Below, piece by piece: positions 1-7,301 of a DNA stretch of 16,890 bases. The notes under the pieces are model-generated. The model had not been told where the DNA came from. It searched no databases and worked only from the letters and a program-made list of their open reading frames with translations. Every line of letters begins with the position of its first letter. The stretch's first letter is position 1. A program made the translations under genes and the position numbers. This DNA comes from DATFXF01 sp035258565 (GTDB lineage: Bacteria > Acidobacteriota > Terriglobia > Acidiferrales > UBA7541): NCBI GenBank assembly GCA_035258565.1, contig DATFXF010000390.1, positions 1 to 16,890 on the forward strand, read 5' to 3'.

Positions 1-2
1 TG

Positions 3-167
3 TCACTCGCAATGCTCGAGAAAGCTTTCAAGCAGCGATCCTTCGAATTGGTCTACTTGCGGGATGAGCCGCAGTTTGATGGCCTCCACGAAGACCCGCG
101 GTTCAGACAGATGCTAACCGAGAGGGGCTTCCCGGAGCCCCTGGACAGCGCCGCTTCGTCCACCTAA
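3..167 (+). CDS. C-terminal fragment of a TPR/TolB-type regulator (partial)
   Basis: Only the last 54 codons are inside the window; the reading frame is open from base 3 to the TAA at 165-167. The tail contains an LEKAF...LVYLRDEPQFDGL segment followed by DPRFRQMLTERGFPEP. This matches the pattern that ends many acidobacterial proteins made of an N-terminal winged helix, a TolB-like domain and TPR repeats, where the final helix pair reads roughly 'LEKAYxxRxxxLVYLKxDPxFDxLRxDPRFxxLLxRMGLP'. Such proteins are presumed signal-responsive transcriptional regulators or scaffold proteins. Recognition rests on this short tail, so the upstream domain make-up is inferred. The same family appears as a broken copy at about 13.4-14.2 kb. 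Confidence 0.7.
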   Translation, partial: SLAMLEKAFKQRSFELVYLRDEPQFDGLHEDPRFRQMLTERGFPEPLDSAASST

Positions 168-243
168 TCGGGCCGCCGCAGGACCGCTTCCTGCCCACGA
201 CTGACATTGAGCGAACCTCCTCGGCAGTTGCTTCCGATAGGGT

Positions 244-267
244 CCCAGCCGAACCCGGCCGGCTGGG
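244..267. terminator. Hairpin between convergent genes (possible bidirectional terminator)
   Basis: CCCAGCCG (244-251) and CGGCTGGG (260-267) form a perfect 8-bp stem around an 8-nt loop. It lies between the end of the plus-strand regulator (167) and the end of the minus-strand methyltransferase (304). There is no T-run on either side, so intrinsic termination is only inferred from position and stem strength. Confidence 0.4.
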
Positions 268-303
268 TGGGCCATGCGGCTCAGGGCCATCCCTAACGCG
301 ACA

Positions 304-1356
304 CTATTTTTTCACACCCTCTACGATGCTTGTGCCGAAGTTGTCTTGGAGGGGCGTGATGGCCCGAATTCGAAACCCGGCTGCCCGGTACAGCTCTTCC
401 CACTGCGCCCTGGTTCTTTCCTTGCCAGGGATAAAGACCATTATGTTGCACTCCAAGAGCTTCGCCGGCGTGCCGCCTGTGTCTCCCATCGGGGGAAGAA
501 CCGCGTCAACACAGATCACGCGGCCGTCTCCCGCCATGCTTTGATGACAATTTCGCAGAAGCTGAATGCACCGCTCGTCGTCCCAATCATGGATGATGTG
601 TTTCATTACATAATCTTGCGCGGGCGGAACGGACTCGAACATGTCTCCCCCGATATATTCCAGCCTGGACGCGATTCCCGGGTCGTTTTGCGGAAAGCTC
701 TTCTTCGCGATTGGGATCAGGTCTGGTACGTCTAGCATGGCGCCCTGAAGTCCGGGGTACTTCTCGAGCAGGGCAACGAGCAAGTGTCCGAATCCTCCCC
801 CAACGTCGACCACCTTCTTCGTGCCGGTGAAGTCGCATCGCTCGAGTACACCGTTCATCGAGCTGAGGCTGTTTGCCTTCATTGCTTCCCCAAAGTCTTC
901 CATCTCCTTCGGATTCGCTTTGAGGTAATCCCACCATTCCATGCCGACCTGATTTCGGGCTTGCGGCTCGCCGGTTCTCATCGCATCGTACAGGCCAGTC
1001 CAGACTCTCCACCAGCTCCCCCCGAAACACTCCACGAACTTCTTCACCGAAACCGGAGAATCTGAGGTCAGTGCATCCGACAGTTCCGTGGGGCCGAACT
1101 CCCCAACAGCGTCCTCGGTGAAGAGGCCCAAGCTCGCACCCGCCCTGAGCGCCCGTTCAAGGAATTCCGGCCGAGCGTCGATTCCATGACGGGCGACCAT
1201 TTTGGCCGCGGACATGGAACCGTGCTGTTTGAGCACATCAGGGACGTTGAGCCGAGTCACGTCAGAGATGATCTTCGATACCCGCGCGCCCATCACCATT
1301 TGAAGGACGACCGCCTGTGGCAGGGGAGACTGCTGAACGGCTGTAGTGGATTCCAT
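304..1356 (-). CDS. SAM-dependent O-methyltransferase (Methyltransf_2 / ASMT-like family)
   Basis: A 350-residue protein of the two-domain small-molecule O-methyltransferase family (acetylserotonin/caffeate/hydroxyneurosporene type). Residues about 15-100 form the helical, winged-helix-like dimerisation domain. The Rossmann domain begins with VVDVGGGFG (182-190, SAM glycine loop), followed by LDVPDL (208-213) and GGDMF (236-240). HIIHDWDDE (253-261) carries the family's general-base histidine at His256. The C-terminal GKERTRAQWEELYRAAGF block is also typical. The reaction is methyl transfer to a hydroxyl of an unknown small molecule in the cytoplasm. The frame is open up to 1488, but I chose the ATG at 1354-1356: GGGAGAG lies just upstream and homology-like sequence starts here. 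It stands alone, 278 nt downstream of the redoxin gene, and probably has its own promoter. Substrate cannot be told from sequence. Confidence 0.9.
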   Translation of the reverse strand: MESTTAVQQSPLPQAVVLQMVMGARVSKIISDVTRLNVPDVLKQHGSMSAAKMVARHGIDARPEFLERALRAGASLGLFTEDAVGEFGPTELSDALTSDSPVSVKKFVECFGGSWWRVWTGLYDAMRTGEPQARNQVGMEWWDYLKANPKEMEDFGEAMKANSLSSMNGVLERCDFTGTKKVVDVGGGFGHLLVALLEKYPGLQGAMLDVPDLIPIAKKSFPQNDPGIASRLEYIGGDMFESVPPAQDYVMKHIIHDWDDERCIQLLRNCHQSMAGDGRVICVDAVLPPMGDTGGTPAKLLECNIMVFIPGKERTRAQWEELYRAAGFRIRAITPLQDNFGTSIVEGVKK

Positions 1357-1389
1357 TTGCTCTCTCCCAGGTATAGAGGGACAGGAAAG

Positions 1390-1422
1390 AGTATAGCGCG
1401 TGTCGTCAAACAGGCATGCCTG
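1390..1422 (-). promoter_or_regulatory. Putative promoter/operator of the methyltransferase gene
   Basis: Read on the minus strand, a TATACT box (bases 1390-1395) lies about 34 nt upstream of the methyltransferase ATG. A perfect 12-bp palindrome, CAGGCATGCCTG (1411-1422), sits where a -35 element would be. No good -35 hexamer is visible at 16-18 nt spacing. A palindrome overlapping the -35 region is a classic place for a dimeric regulator to bind, but this is inference from position. Confidence 0.35.
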
Positions 1423-1634
1423 CATTCCCCAACCTGAATCGCGGAAAGCGTCTCGGAGAGAGATCGAGAAAGGTTCGAGGCTTTCCAAGCCCGAGCAGGC
1501 CGGGCTCCCTCTCCTCGATTAACACTTAGCGGAAAGAGGATCGGTGGGGTGAGTGTCGCTGCGCTGGCCCTGGCTCGTACCAAGGTGCTCCCGACGGGCC
1601 TCTCAGCAATTCATGGGAGCGAGTGCGTCGAGCC

Positions 1635-2243
1635 CTAGTACTTCACCGAACAGCCATAGGGACGCGTCGCAGGCGTCTCGACTGGTTTGCCAGCCATGGC
1701 CTGCTCAAGCGCGAGATGAACGTAATTCACGGCCCCTGGAATGTCGCTCAAGTCCGTCGTCGGGCGATCGTCAATCGCACCATCGTAAACCACGACACCC
1801 TGCGGATTGATGACGACCATCTGCGGAGATGTCTTTGCGTCGTAGAGATGGCCGATCTCGCCGGTCGGGTCAAGCAGGGCAGCGGTCGGTGCAGCCTGCA
1901 TCTTCGTCAGATAGTCGTTCTCTTCGCTCGCGGATACGTAGCCCTGTTTGCCCGGTGCCGAAGAGATAATCGTGAACCAAACGACGCCCCGCGCGGTCCA
2001 TTGCTTTTGTAGCCGCTGCATGTTGCCGCTGTTGTAGTGCTTCCGCACGTAGGGGCACCCGTTATTGTGCCACTCAAGCACCACAAACTTTCCGCGATAG
2101 CCCGAGAGGCGATAGGTCTTGCCGTTGCTCGCTGTGGCGGTGAAGTCCGGAGCCGGTTCGCCGATCTTTGCAGCCGCAATCCACAGCGGACCCGCGAACA
2201 TCACCAGCGTAACGAGCGCCACATAGAGAGTCGACCGCTTCAT
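1635..2243 (-). CDS. Secreted peroxiredoxin-like / redoxin-domain protein (PRX_like1 type)
   Basis: A 202-residue thioredoxin-fold protein with an N-terminal signal peptide (MKRSTLYVAL... to about Ala25). The mature part starts with GEPAPDFTA, the usual AhpC/TSA opening. The peroxidatic-type cysteine is Cys63 in the motif NNGCPYVRKHY, and a second conserved cysteine is Cys198 in the C-terminal RPYGCSVKY. This pair of motifs is typical of the peroxiredoxin-like-1 group, whose members have one Cys aligned with the peroxidatic Cys and no CXXC. A thiol-based role in the periplasm (peroxide or disulfide reduction) is likely but the exact reaction is unknown. The ATG at 2241-2243 is preceded by AGGAGGGA. 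It starts 51 nt after the stop of the DsbD-N-like gene, so the two are probably one operon and may be redox partners. Confidence 0.88.
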   Translation of the reverse strand: MKRSTLYVALVTLVMFAGPLWIAAAKIGEPAPDFTATASNGKTYRLSGYRGKFVVLEWHNNGCPYVRKHYNSGNMQRLQKQWTARGVVWFTIISSAPGKQGYVSASEENDYLTKMQAAPTAALLDPTGEIGHLYDAKTSPQMVVINPQGVVVYDGAIDDRPTTDLSDIPGAVNYVHLALEQAMAGKPVETPATRPYGCSVKY

Positions 2244-2294
2244 CTCTGTAGTCCCTCCTGCAAGCGTTGTGTCGGTAGATTAGATTCCAACTCC

Positions 2295-3152
2295 TTAGTT
2301 GTTTCTCGCCGCCCCGGACCGCGCAACGGGCGCATCGATCACGTAGGCTTGATCGGCGGAAAGCACGAGCACGCCCTTCAGCCTCTTGATGGGCTCGAGG
2401 AGCCGATCCGACTTCCGCAGCGTCAGCCGGAAGCCAGCGGCCATTGGTAGGAGCTTCTGCGGGGCCGCGTTATCAATCTGTGACTCAGCAAGCGGAAAGA
2501 AGATGGCTTGGGTTGTCGGGTGGCCGAGGTTTGCGGTGAGGACGAAGGAGTCTTTCACTTCGTTGACGGTGAATCTCCAGTTCGCCGGTGCCAGTCGCGG
2601 CAGAGACTTGCGTGTGGCGGCAAACAACTCGCGAGTGCGGGTATCCGGCGCCGGTGGCTCGGATTTGACGGGGAGCGTGAGGGAGAGCTGCGCCTTGCCT
2701 GGGATGCACATTTCGCGGCAAACGAGCACCTTCACCCCCGCAGCGAAGCGTTTCGGCTGCGCCGCCAGGCTGGTAGAGGCATGCATAGGCGCGACCAGCA
2801 TCACTGCGTCTTCATAACCGAAATCCACGATGCCAGATGTCCCGAGACGCCGCGGGGTGGGCCACTCCACTGCTCCCGGGGTGAGCCCTGCCGGCAACTG
2901 CCATGTGACGCGGGGCGGCTCGCCCGAATCGCCGGGATTGACCCAGTAGATGTGCCAGCCCTTCTCAAGTTGGAAATATAGGCCGAGATTGAACTCATGC
3001 CCCGGTCGGATCCATTGGTTCTCGGCGACGAGCTCGAGCGTGCCGTGCGGAATGGGTTCGCCTGCCGCCTGCGCGGCCGCCGGCCCTATCAAGAGCCTGA
3101 TTCCGAGTGTCACAGCAAGGGCAAAAGACGGACTTCGAAGACACCGTCTCAT
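2295..3152 (-). CDS. Secreted DsbD N-terminal-domain-like (ScsB-type) thiol protein
   Basis: A 285-residue protein with a signal peptide (first ~30 residues, ending near AAAQAAG). The mature part matches the periplasmic N-terminal domain of DsbD/ScsB proteins: GWHIYWVNPGDSGEPPRVTW (65-84), FGYEDAVMLVAP (111-122), and the redox motif VCREMCIPG (144-152) with Cys145 and Cys149. In full-length DsbD this domain passes electrons from the membrane domain to periplasmic acceptors. Here the protein ends after the N-terminal module, with no eight-helix membrane domain and no C-terminal thioredoxin domain. The gene lies 51 nt upstream of the redoxin gene on the same strand, suggesting a small exported thiol-exchange pair. 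The start is supported by AGGAG just before the ATG at 3150-3152. The domain call is fairly sure; the partner is inferred. Confidence 0.82.
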   Translation of the reverse strand: MRRCLRSPSFALAVTLGIRLLIGPAAAQAAGEPIPHGTLELVAENQWIRPGHEFNLGLYFQLEKGWHIYWVNPGDSGEPPRVTWQLPAGLTPGAVEWPTPRRLGTSGIVDFGYEDAVMLVAPMHASTSLAAQPKRFAAGVKVLVCREMCIPGKAQLSLTLPVKSEPPAPDTRTRELFAATRKSLPRLAPANWRFTVNEVKDSFVLTANLGHPTTQAIFFPLAESQIDNAAPQKLLPMAAGFRLTLRKSDRLLEPIKRLKGVLVLSADQAYVIDAPVARSGAARNN

Positions 3153-3329
3153 TTTTCTCCTGACGCATCACCCGCCAAGACAACCCTTCAGCTTTGACGC
3201 TCCAGCCGAGCGATGGGTTTCCAGCCGCAGAATCAAGGGCGTTCCCCACCTGATCTTCGTCTTGTCCGGCCTCGCCGTCGAGGAGGGGAATCGTCGGGGC
3301 TGCCTGCCCAAACTGCAGCAAATAGCTGA

Positions 3330-3335
3330 TAGAAT
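3330..3335 (+). promoter_or_regulatory. TAGAAT -10-like box upstream of a small ORF
   Basis: TAGAAT ends eight bases before the ATG at 3344, which would put the transcription start almost on the start codon, giving a leaderless message. No convincing -35 hexamer is present 16-18 nt upstream, so this is weak. Confidence 0.25.
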
Positions 3336-3343
3336 GCTTTGTT

Positions 3344-3538
3344 ATGCAAGCGAGAAAATCTGGCGACAGCAAAGCCGATGAGCTTTTCTTGCAGGAAGCG
3401 AAGGCTGCGGGAGCAGAGATGTACGCCCAAATTCAGGACCGATGGTTCTTCCAGGTTCCGGATACAGAAGCGGGCAGGGCATTTGAGAAACGAGTTCTTG
3501 AAGATCCACTTCGCAGCCTGCAGGGTAGCCACACCTAG
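3344..3538 (+). CDS. Small hypothetical protein, 64 aa
   Basis: I do not recognise this ORF. It encodes 64 residues, is rich in Glu/Asp/Lys/Arg/Ala and is predicted to be mostly helical (ADELFLQEAKAAGAEMYAQI region), with a short aromatic patch DRWFFQVPD at 33-41. There is no signal peptide, no membrane segment and no cysteine. It lacks a clear Shine-Dalgarno sequence, but a TAGAAT box lies directly upstream, so a leaderless mRNA is possible. It is divergent from the DsbD-N-like gene. The composition looks more like a real protein than the overlapping frames, which favours a real small gene, but an accidental ORF cannot be excluded. Confidence 0.4.
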   Translation: MQARKSGDSKADELFLQEAKAAGAEMYAQIQDRWFFQVPDTEAGRAFEKRVLEDPLRSLQGSHT

Positions 3539-3915
3539 GGGCGGGCACGTTACCAAACCAGTCCGCGTTCAGCTAGACAGCCTTCGCAGTAGTAGGTTTA
3601 AGTCATCCCTGGGTCCGAGTATGGCTTGCCCCAGTGTTGATGCGCCGCAGCGGTACGTGCTCGCAGTGTCAGGTTTATGCCTTAAGTGCAGCTTTACAAT
3701 ACTCATACGCAGCGAACTTCCGGCAACTGGATTCGGCGTCCACGGGTCCTCTGAAAGCCACATAGATACAGGAGTTTCATCACTTTGTATTAGTTCTATT
3801 GGGTCCCATTGAATCTGCCTGATGCCCTATAGAAATAGACACCAAGTATCAGACCTCTTCCCGCAAGCTGGGCGCTCAATGCCCGGTAAACCACACGCAA
3901 GTCTAGCTGAGGCAG
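3539..3915. other. Intergenic stretch with no recognised gene
   Basis: Between the small ORF and the receptor promoter I see no gene, RNA or repeat that I can support. Open frames on both strands here have no recognisable motifs and no ribosome-binding sites. The DNA appears somewhat less GC-rich than the flanking coding sequence. Confidence 0.5.
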
Positions 3916-3943
3916 TTGTCGCAGTGCGCAAGCCTGCTATAGT
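3916..3943 (+). promoter_or_regulatory. Putative sigma-70-type promoter of the TonB-receptor locus
   Basis: TTGTCG (3916-3921) and TATAGT (3938-3943) are separated by 16 nt, each matching the consensus at four of six positions. Transcription would start near 3950, giving a leader of about 27 nt with AAGGAGG at 3965-3971 before the receptor start codon. It is the best promoter-like sequence in the window and lies upstream of the only large gene cluster. Confidence 0.55.
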
Positions 3944-3976
3944 ATCCGGCCATCCGATGCGGCCAAGGAGGCGATG

Positions 3977-6900
3977 ATGGACCAGTCCGCCAAACTCTGC
4001 TCAATTTTCTCGATTCTGGTGTTCTTGGCCGTTCCGGCCTTCAGCCAGAACATTACCGGCACGATCGCGGGCACGGTGCGCGACGAGACCGCCGCGGTGA
4101 TGCCCGGCGTGAAAATTACGGTTCACAACACAGCCACGGGCCTCGAGCGAAGCGCCCTCACCGGTGACAACGGCAGCTTCCGCATACCGGCCCTGCCCTT
4201 CGGCCCTTATGGGTTGAAGGCGGAGAAGCAAGGCTTTCAGACGGCGGTGGTGAACGACATCACCCTGGCCGTTGACCAGGTGCTGGGAGTGGATGTGGTC
4301 ATGAAAGTGGGCACGCAGGTGCAAGTGGTGACGGTCACGGGAGCCGTAGAGGTGGTGAATGCCCAGACCTCCAACCTGGGCGGTGTGGTGGAGCATCGCC
4401 AGGTGGTGGACCTTCCACTGAACGGGCGCGACTTCACCCAGCTCGCCCGGCTGCAGGCCGGCGTGGCCTCCTCGGGCGGCGGAGGGGGCCAGCAGGGCGG
4501 TGAAGGCGGCGTCGCCAACTTCTCTTCCAACGGCCAGCGCTCCGATTCCAACAATTTCATGGTGGACGGCATCGACAACAACAACTATCTCTCTGGCGCC
4601 GTCGCCCAGCTTCCCTCGATCGACTCCATTCAGGAGTTCGAGGTCCAGACCAATAACTTCTCCGCCGAATACGGGCGCAACAGCGGGGCCGTCATCAACT
4701 TGGTGACTCGCTCGGGCTCCAATGAGTTGCATGGCTCGCTCTTCGAGTTCCTTCGCAATAGCGAGCTGGACGCGCGCAATTTCTTCGATAACTCTGCTTT
4801 ACCCAAACCCGGCCTGCGATTGAACCAGTTCGGCGCCACGCTGGGCGGCCCGCTCCGCAAGAACCGCACTTTCTTCTTCCTCGATTACGAAGGATTCCGG
4901 CGACGGGCGGCCATCACCCGCACCACCAACGTGCCCACGCTGCTGGAACGGCAGGGCATTTTCACCGACGCGAGTGGCAAGCAGGTGCAGGTGAAGCTGG
5001 ACCCGGTGAGCGCCAGGATGTTCAATCTGTGGCCTCTGCCCAACCTTTCCGGGCCCAGCGGAAACTTTGTCTCTTCTCCGTCGTTAAGCACGGACACCGA
5101 TCAGGGCCTGGTGAAGGTCGATCATCACTTCAAGAACAACGATAGCTTGTCCGCGCGGTTCAGCCGGTCTCGGATCGACAACTTCTTCCCCTTTGTTCCC
5201 GGCCAGGGCGGCACCAACGTGCCGGGCTTTGGAGTCATCCAGCCGGGCGGATCGAACCTGGCGTCTGTGAGCCACACAAAGATCTTCGGCCCGCGGCTAC
5301 TCAATGAGTTCCGCTTCGGGTTCAATCGCACCAAGCTTTTTGCGATCAACGAGCCTGGCCCGAAGGCCGCGGATTTCGGTATCAATACCGGTCACGGGCC
5401 GAACGACGAGCTCAACCTTGGCAACATCCCCAACATCACCTTCTCGGGCGGCTTTGTCTCCGGGGGCGGGCGCATCTCCAATCTTGGAGGGACCATCAAC
5501 AACCCATCCGGAGCCGCGATCAACACGTTTCAATGGATTGATCATGTCTCCTACACCACGGCGCGTCATGCCTGGAAGTTGGGCGCCGACATCCGGCGCA
5601 TCCAGTTGAACCGGCGCTTCGACCTGGCCTTCAGCGGCCAGGTGATCTTCGACGGCTCCCAGAACCCCGAGCAGCTTCCCAACGCGCTGGTGGATTTCGC
5701 CGAGGGAAGGCCCTCCGGCTCGCTTCAGTTTGTGGGCGATTCGAACCGAAGCATCCGCACGAGCAGCTACGACTTCTTTGCTCAGGACGCCTTCAAGATG
5801 CGGCCCAACCTGATCTTGAATTACGGCCTGCGCTACGAGCTGAACACGGTTTTGCACGACGCCACCGGCCGGCTGAGCACCTGGTATCCGCAGAACTTCA
5901 AGACTTTCCTCTCTCCGACCGCCAGCCAGTTCGACTTGAACGCCTTGCGCCAGTCCGGAATTGTCACCCAGGACGAGGTGGAAGGCTTGTACGTCGGGGA
6001 CCGCAATAACTTCGCACCGCGCATCGGACTGGCCTATAGCCTGGGCCGCCGGGCCAGGACGGTGATCCGCGCGGGCTTCGGCGTTTTTTACGACACCATC
6101 ATTGGGAACATTCCGGGCAACGTGTTGCTGAATCCGCCTTTCCTGCCAAACTTTTTCAATCCCGCGCCGTTCATCCAATGGCCAAACTCCTTCGGCCCCA
6201 CGGCGTTCCCGGTGCTCACCGTTCCCGAGCAACACCTCCGTACGCCCTACGCGATGCACTACAACTTCGACATCCAGCAGGAGCTGCCCGGCAAAATGCT
6301 TTTCGAGATCGCCTACGTGGGGACCAAGGGCACCAAGCTGACGCGGTTCCGCGAGATCAACCAGCCGGCCATCACCCAGGCGGATATCGACAGGCTGACG
6401 CCCCCGGTGGATGTCCGCATGCAACTGATCGGAATCCCTCCTCCGGCGATCGCTTTCCTGAAGAACAATATCGCGTTGCAGCCGCCCATCGTCCGCGTCC
6501 CGTTCTTCGGCTTCGTCAAGATCTTCACCGCGGAAAGTTCGGTGAACTCCAATTACAACGGCCTGCAGACGAAGTTGACCAAGCAGTTCGGTGCGGGTTT
6601 GACCTTCCTGCTCTCCTACACCTACTCGAAGTCCATCGACTCAGCCTCGGTCTTTTTCGGCTCCGGGGCGAACGGCACGACGATCTTCCCGCAGAACAAT
6701 TTCAACCCGCGGGCCGGGGAGCGCGGGCTTTCGGATTTCGACATCCGGCATCGGTTCAGCGGCAGCTACATCTACCAGCTCCCCTTGAAGAGGCTTTTGC
6801 CGGGCTCCCCCGCAGTTTTGTCGGACGGCTGGGAACTCGGAGGCATTCTGACGCTGCAAACTGGGCAACCCTTTTCGGTATTGACCGGCGCGAACAACAG

Positions 6901-7294
6901 CCGGACCAGCGAAGGCAATGACCGTCCTGATCTGGTCGGCGACCCTAACTCGGGACCGCGCACGGTCCAGCGCTTTTTCAACACGGACGCCTTCCGCTTG
7001 AACAAACTGCTCACCTTTGGCAACTCCGGACGGAACATCGTACGCGGGCCGAACTTCCGAAACTTCGATTTCTCCGTCCTCAAGAACACTCGCATCGGCG
7101 AGCGCTTCACTACGCAGTTCCGCGCCGAGTTCTTCAACCTGACGAACCATCCGAACTTCGCCCTTCCGAGCAACGTCGAGTCAGCGGCAAACTTCGGAGC
7201 TCTATTTCAAACCCCCGACGTGGCCCAGAACAACGTGGGCCTCGGTTCCGGTGGGCCGCGGCTGATTCAGTTCGGCCTCAAGCTCACCTTTTAG
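3977..7294 (+). CDS. TonB-dependent receptor, Oar-like, with carboxypeptidase-regulatory domain
   Basis: A 1105-residue outer-membrane receptor of the large acidobacterial Oar-like type. Residues 1-24 are a signal peptide (cleavage near AFSQ). Residues about 26-110 form a carboxypeptidase-D regulatory-like beta-sandwich (TIAGTVRDETAAVMPGVKITV, then TGDNGSFRIPALPFGPYGL). The plug follows at about 125-250 with DLPLNGRDFTQLARLQAGV, a glycine-rich loop (166-178), SSNGQRSDSNNFMVDGIDNNN and SAEYGRNSGAVINLVTRSGSN. The rest is a beta-barrel with FGATLGGPLRKNRTFFFLDYEGFR and a terminal strand ending in LKLTF. These proteins import or bind bulky substrates such as oligosaccharides or peptides. Two in-frame ATGs exist; AAGGAGG ends at 3971, so the second (3977, 5-nt spacer) is favoured over 3974 (2-nt spacer). 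Substrate is unknown; downstream hydrolases suggest peptide- or amide-like molecules. Confidence 0.95.
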   Translation: MDQSAKLCSIFSILVFLAVPAFSQNITGTIAGTVRDETAAVMPGVKITVHNTATGLERSALTGDNGSFRIPALPFGPYGLKAEKQGFQTAVVNDITLAVDQVLGVDVVMKVGTQVQVVTVTGAVEVVNAQTSNLGGVVEHRQVVDLPLNGRDFTQLARLQAGVASSGGGGGQQGGEGGVANFSSNGQRSDSNNFMVDGIDNNNYLSGAVAQLPSIDSIQEFEVQTNNFSAEYGRNSGAVINLVTRSGSNELHGSLFEFLRNSELDARNFFDNSALPKPGLRLNQFGATLGGPLRKNRTFFFLDYEGFRRRAAITRTTNVPTLLERQGIFTDASGKQVQVKLDPVSARMFNLWPLPNLSGPSGNFVSSPSLSTDTDQGLVKVDHHFKNNDSLSARFSRSRIDNFFPFVPGQGGTNVPGFGVIQPGGSNLASVSHTKIFGPRLLNEFRFGFNRTKLFAINEPGPKAADFGINTGHGPNDELNLGNIPNITFSGGFVSGGGRISNLGGTINNPSGAAINTFQWIDHVSYTTARHAWKLGADIRRIQLNRRFDLAFSGQVIFDGSQNPEQLPNALVDFAEGRPSGSLQFVGDSNRSIRTSSYDFFAQDAFKMRPNLILNYGLRYELNTVLHDATGRLSTWYPQNFKTFLSPTASQFDLNALRQSGIVTQDEVEGLYVGDRNNFAPRIGLAYSLGRRARTVIRAGFGVFYDTIIGNIPGNVLLNPPFLPNFFNPAPFIQWPNSFGPTAFPVLTVPEQHLRTPYAMHYNFDIQQELPGKMLFEIAYVGTKGTKLTRFREINQPAITQADIDRLTPPVDVRMQLIGIPPPAIAFLKNNIALQPPIVRVPFFGFVKIFTAESSVNSNYNGLQTKLTKQFGAGLTFLLSYTYSKSIDSASVFFGSGANGTTIFPQNNFNPRAGERGLSDFDIRHRFSGSYIYQLPLKRLLPGSPAVLSDGWELGGILTLQTGQPFSVLTGANNSRTSEGNDRPDLVGDPNSGPRTVQRFFNTDAFRLNKLLTFGNSGRNIVRGPNFRNFDFSVLKNTRIGERFTTQFRAEFFNLTNHPNFALPSNVESAANFGALFQTPDVAQNNVGLGSGGPRLIQFGLKLTF

Positions 7295-7301
7295 GAGCGG
7301 A

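Noticed and set aside
1401..1407. TTGACG (minus strand) as -35 for the methyltransferase promoter
   Set aside because: It lies only 8 nt from the TATACT box, too close for a sigma-70 promoter.
3339..3812. 157-codon plus-strand frame covering the 3.3-3.8 kb gap
   Set aside because: Ser/Arg/Cys-rich, no recognisable motif and no ribosome-binding site; overlaps the more protein-like 64-aa frame.
4001..4732. A 243-codon antisense frame rich in His/Val/Gly
   Set aside because: Mirror of the receptor's N-terminal region; composition is an artefact of the codon usage of the sense gene.
5297..6424. A 375-codon minus-strand open frame inside the TonB receptor gene
   Set aside because: It is an antisense shadow of a GC-rich gene: no motifs, low-complexity His/Arg/Gly/Asp/Val composition, and the plus-strand protein is a clear family match.
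6178..6921. Second plus-strand frame of 247 codons overlapping the receptor
   Set aside because: Arg/Pro/His/Gln-rich out-of-frame reading with no ribosome site; the receptor frame is continuous through it.
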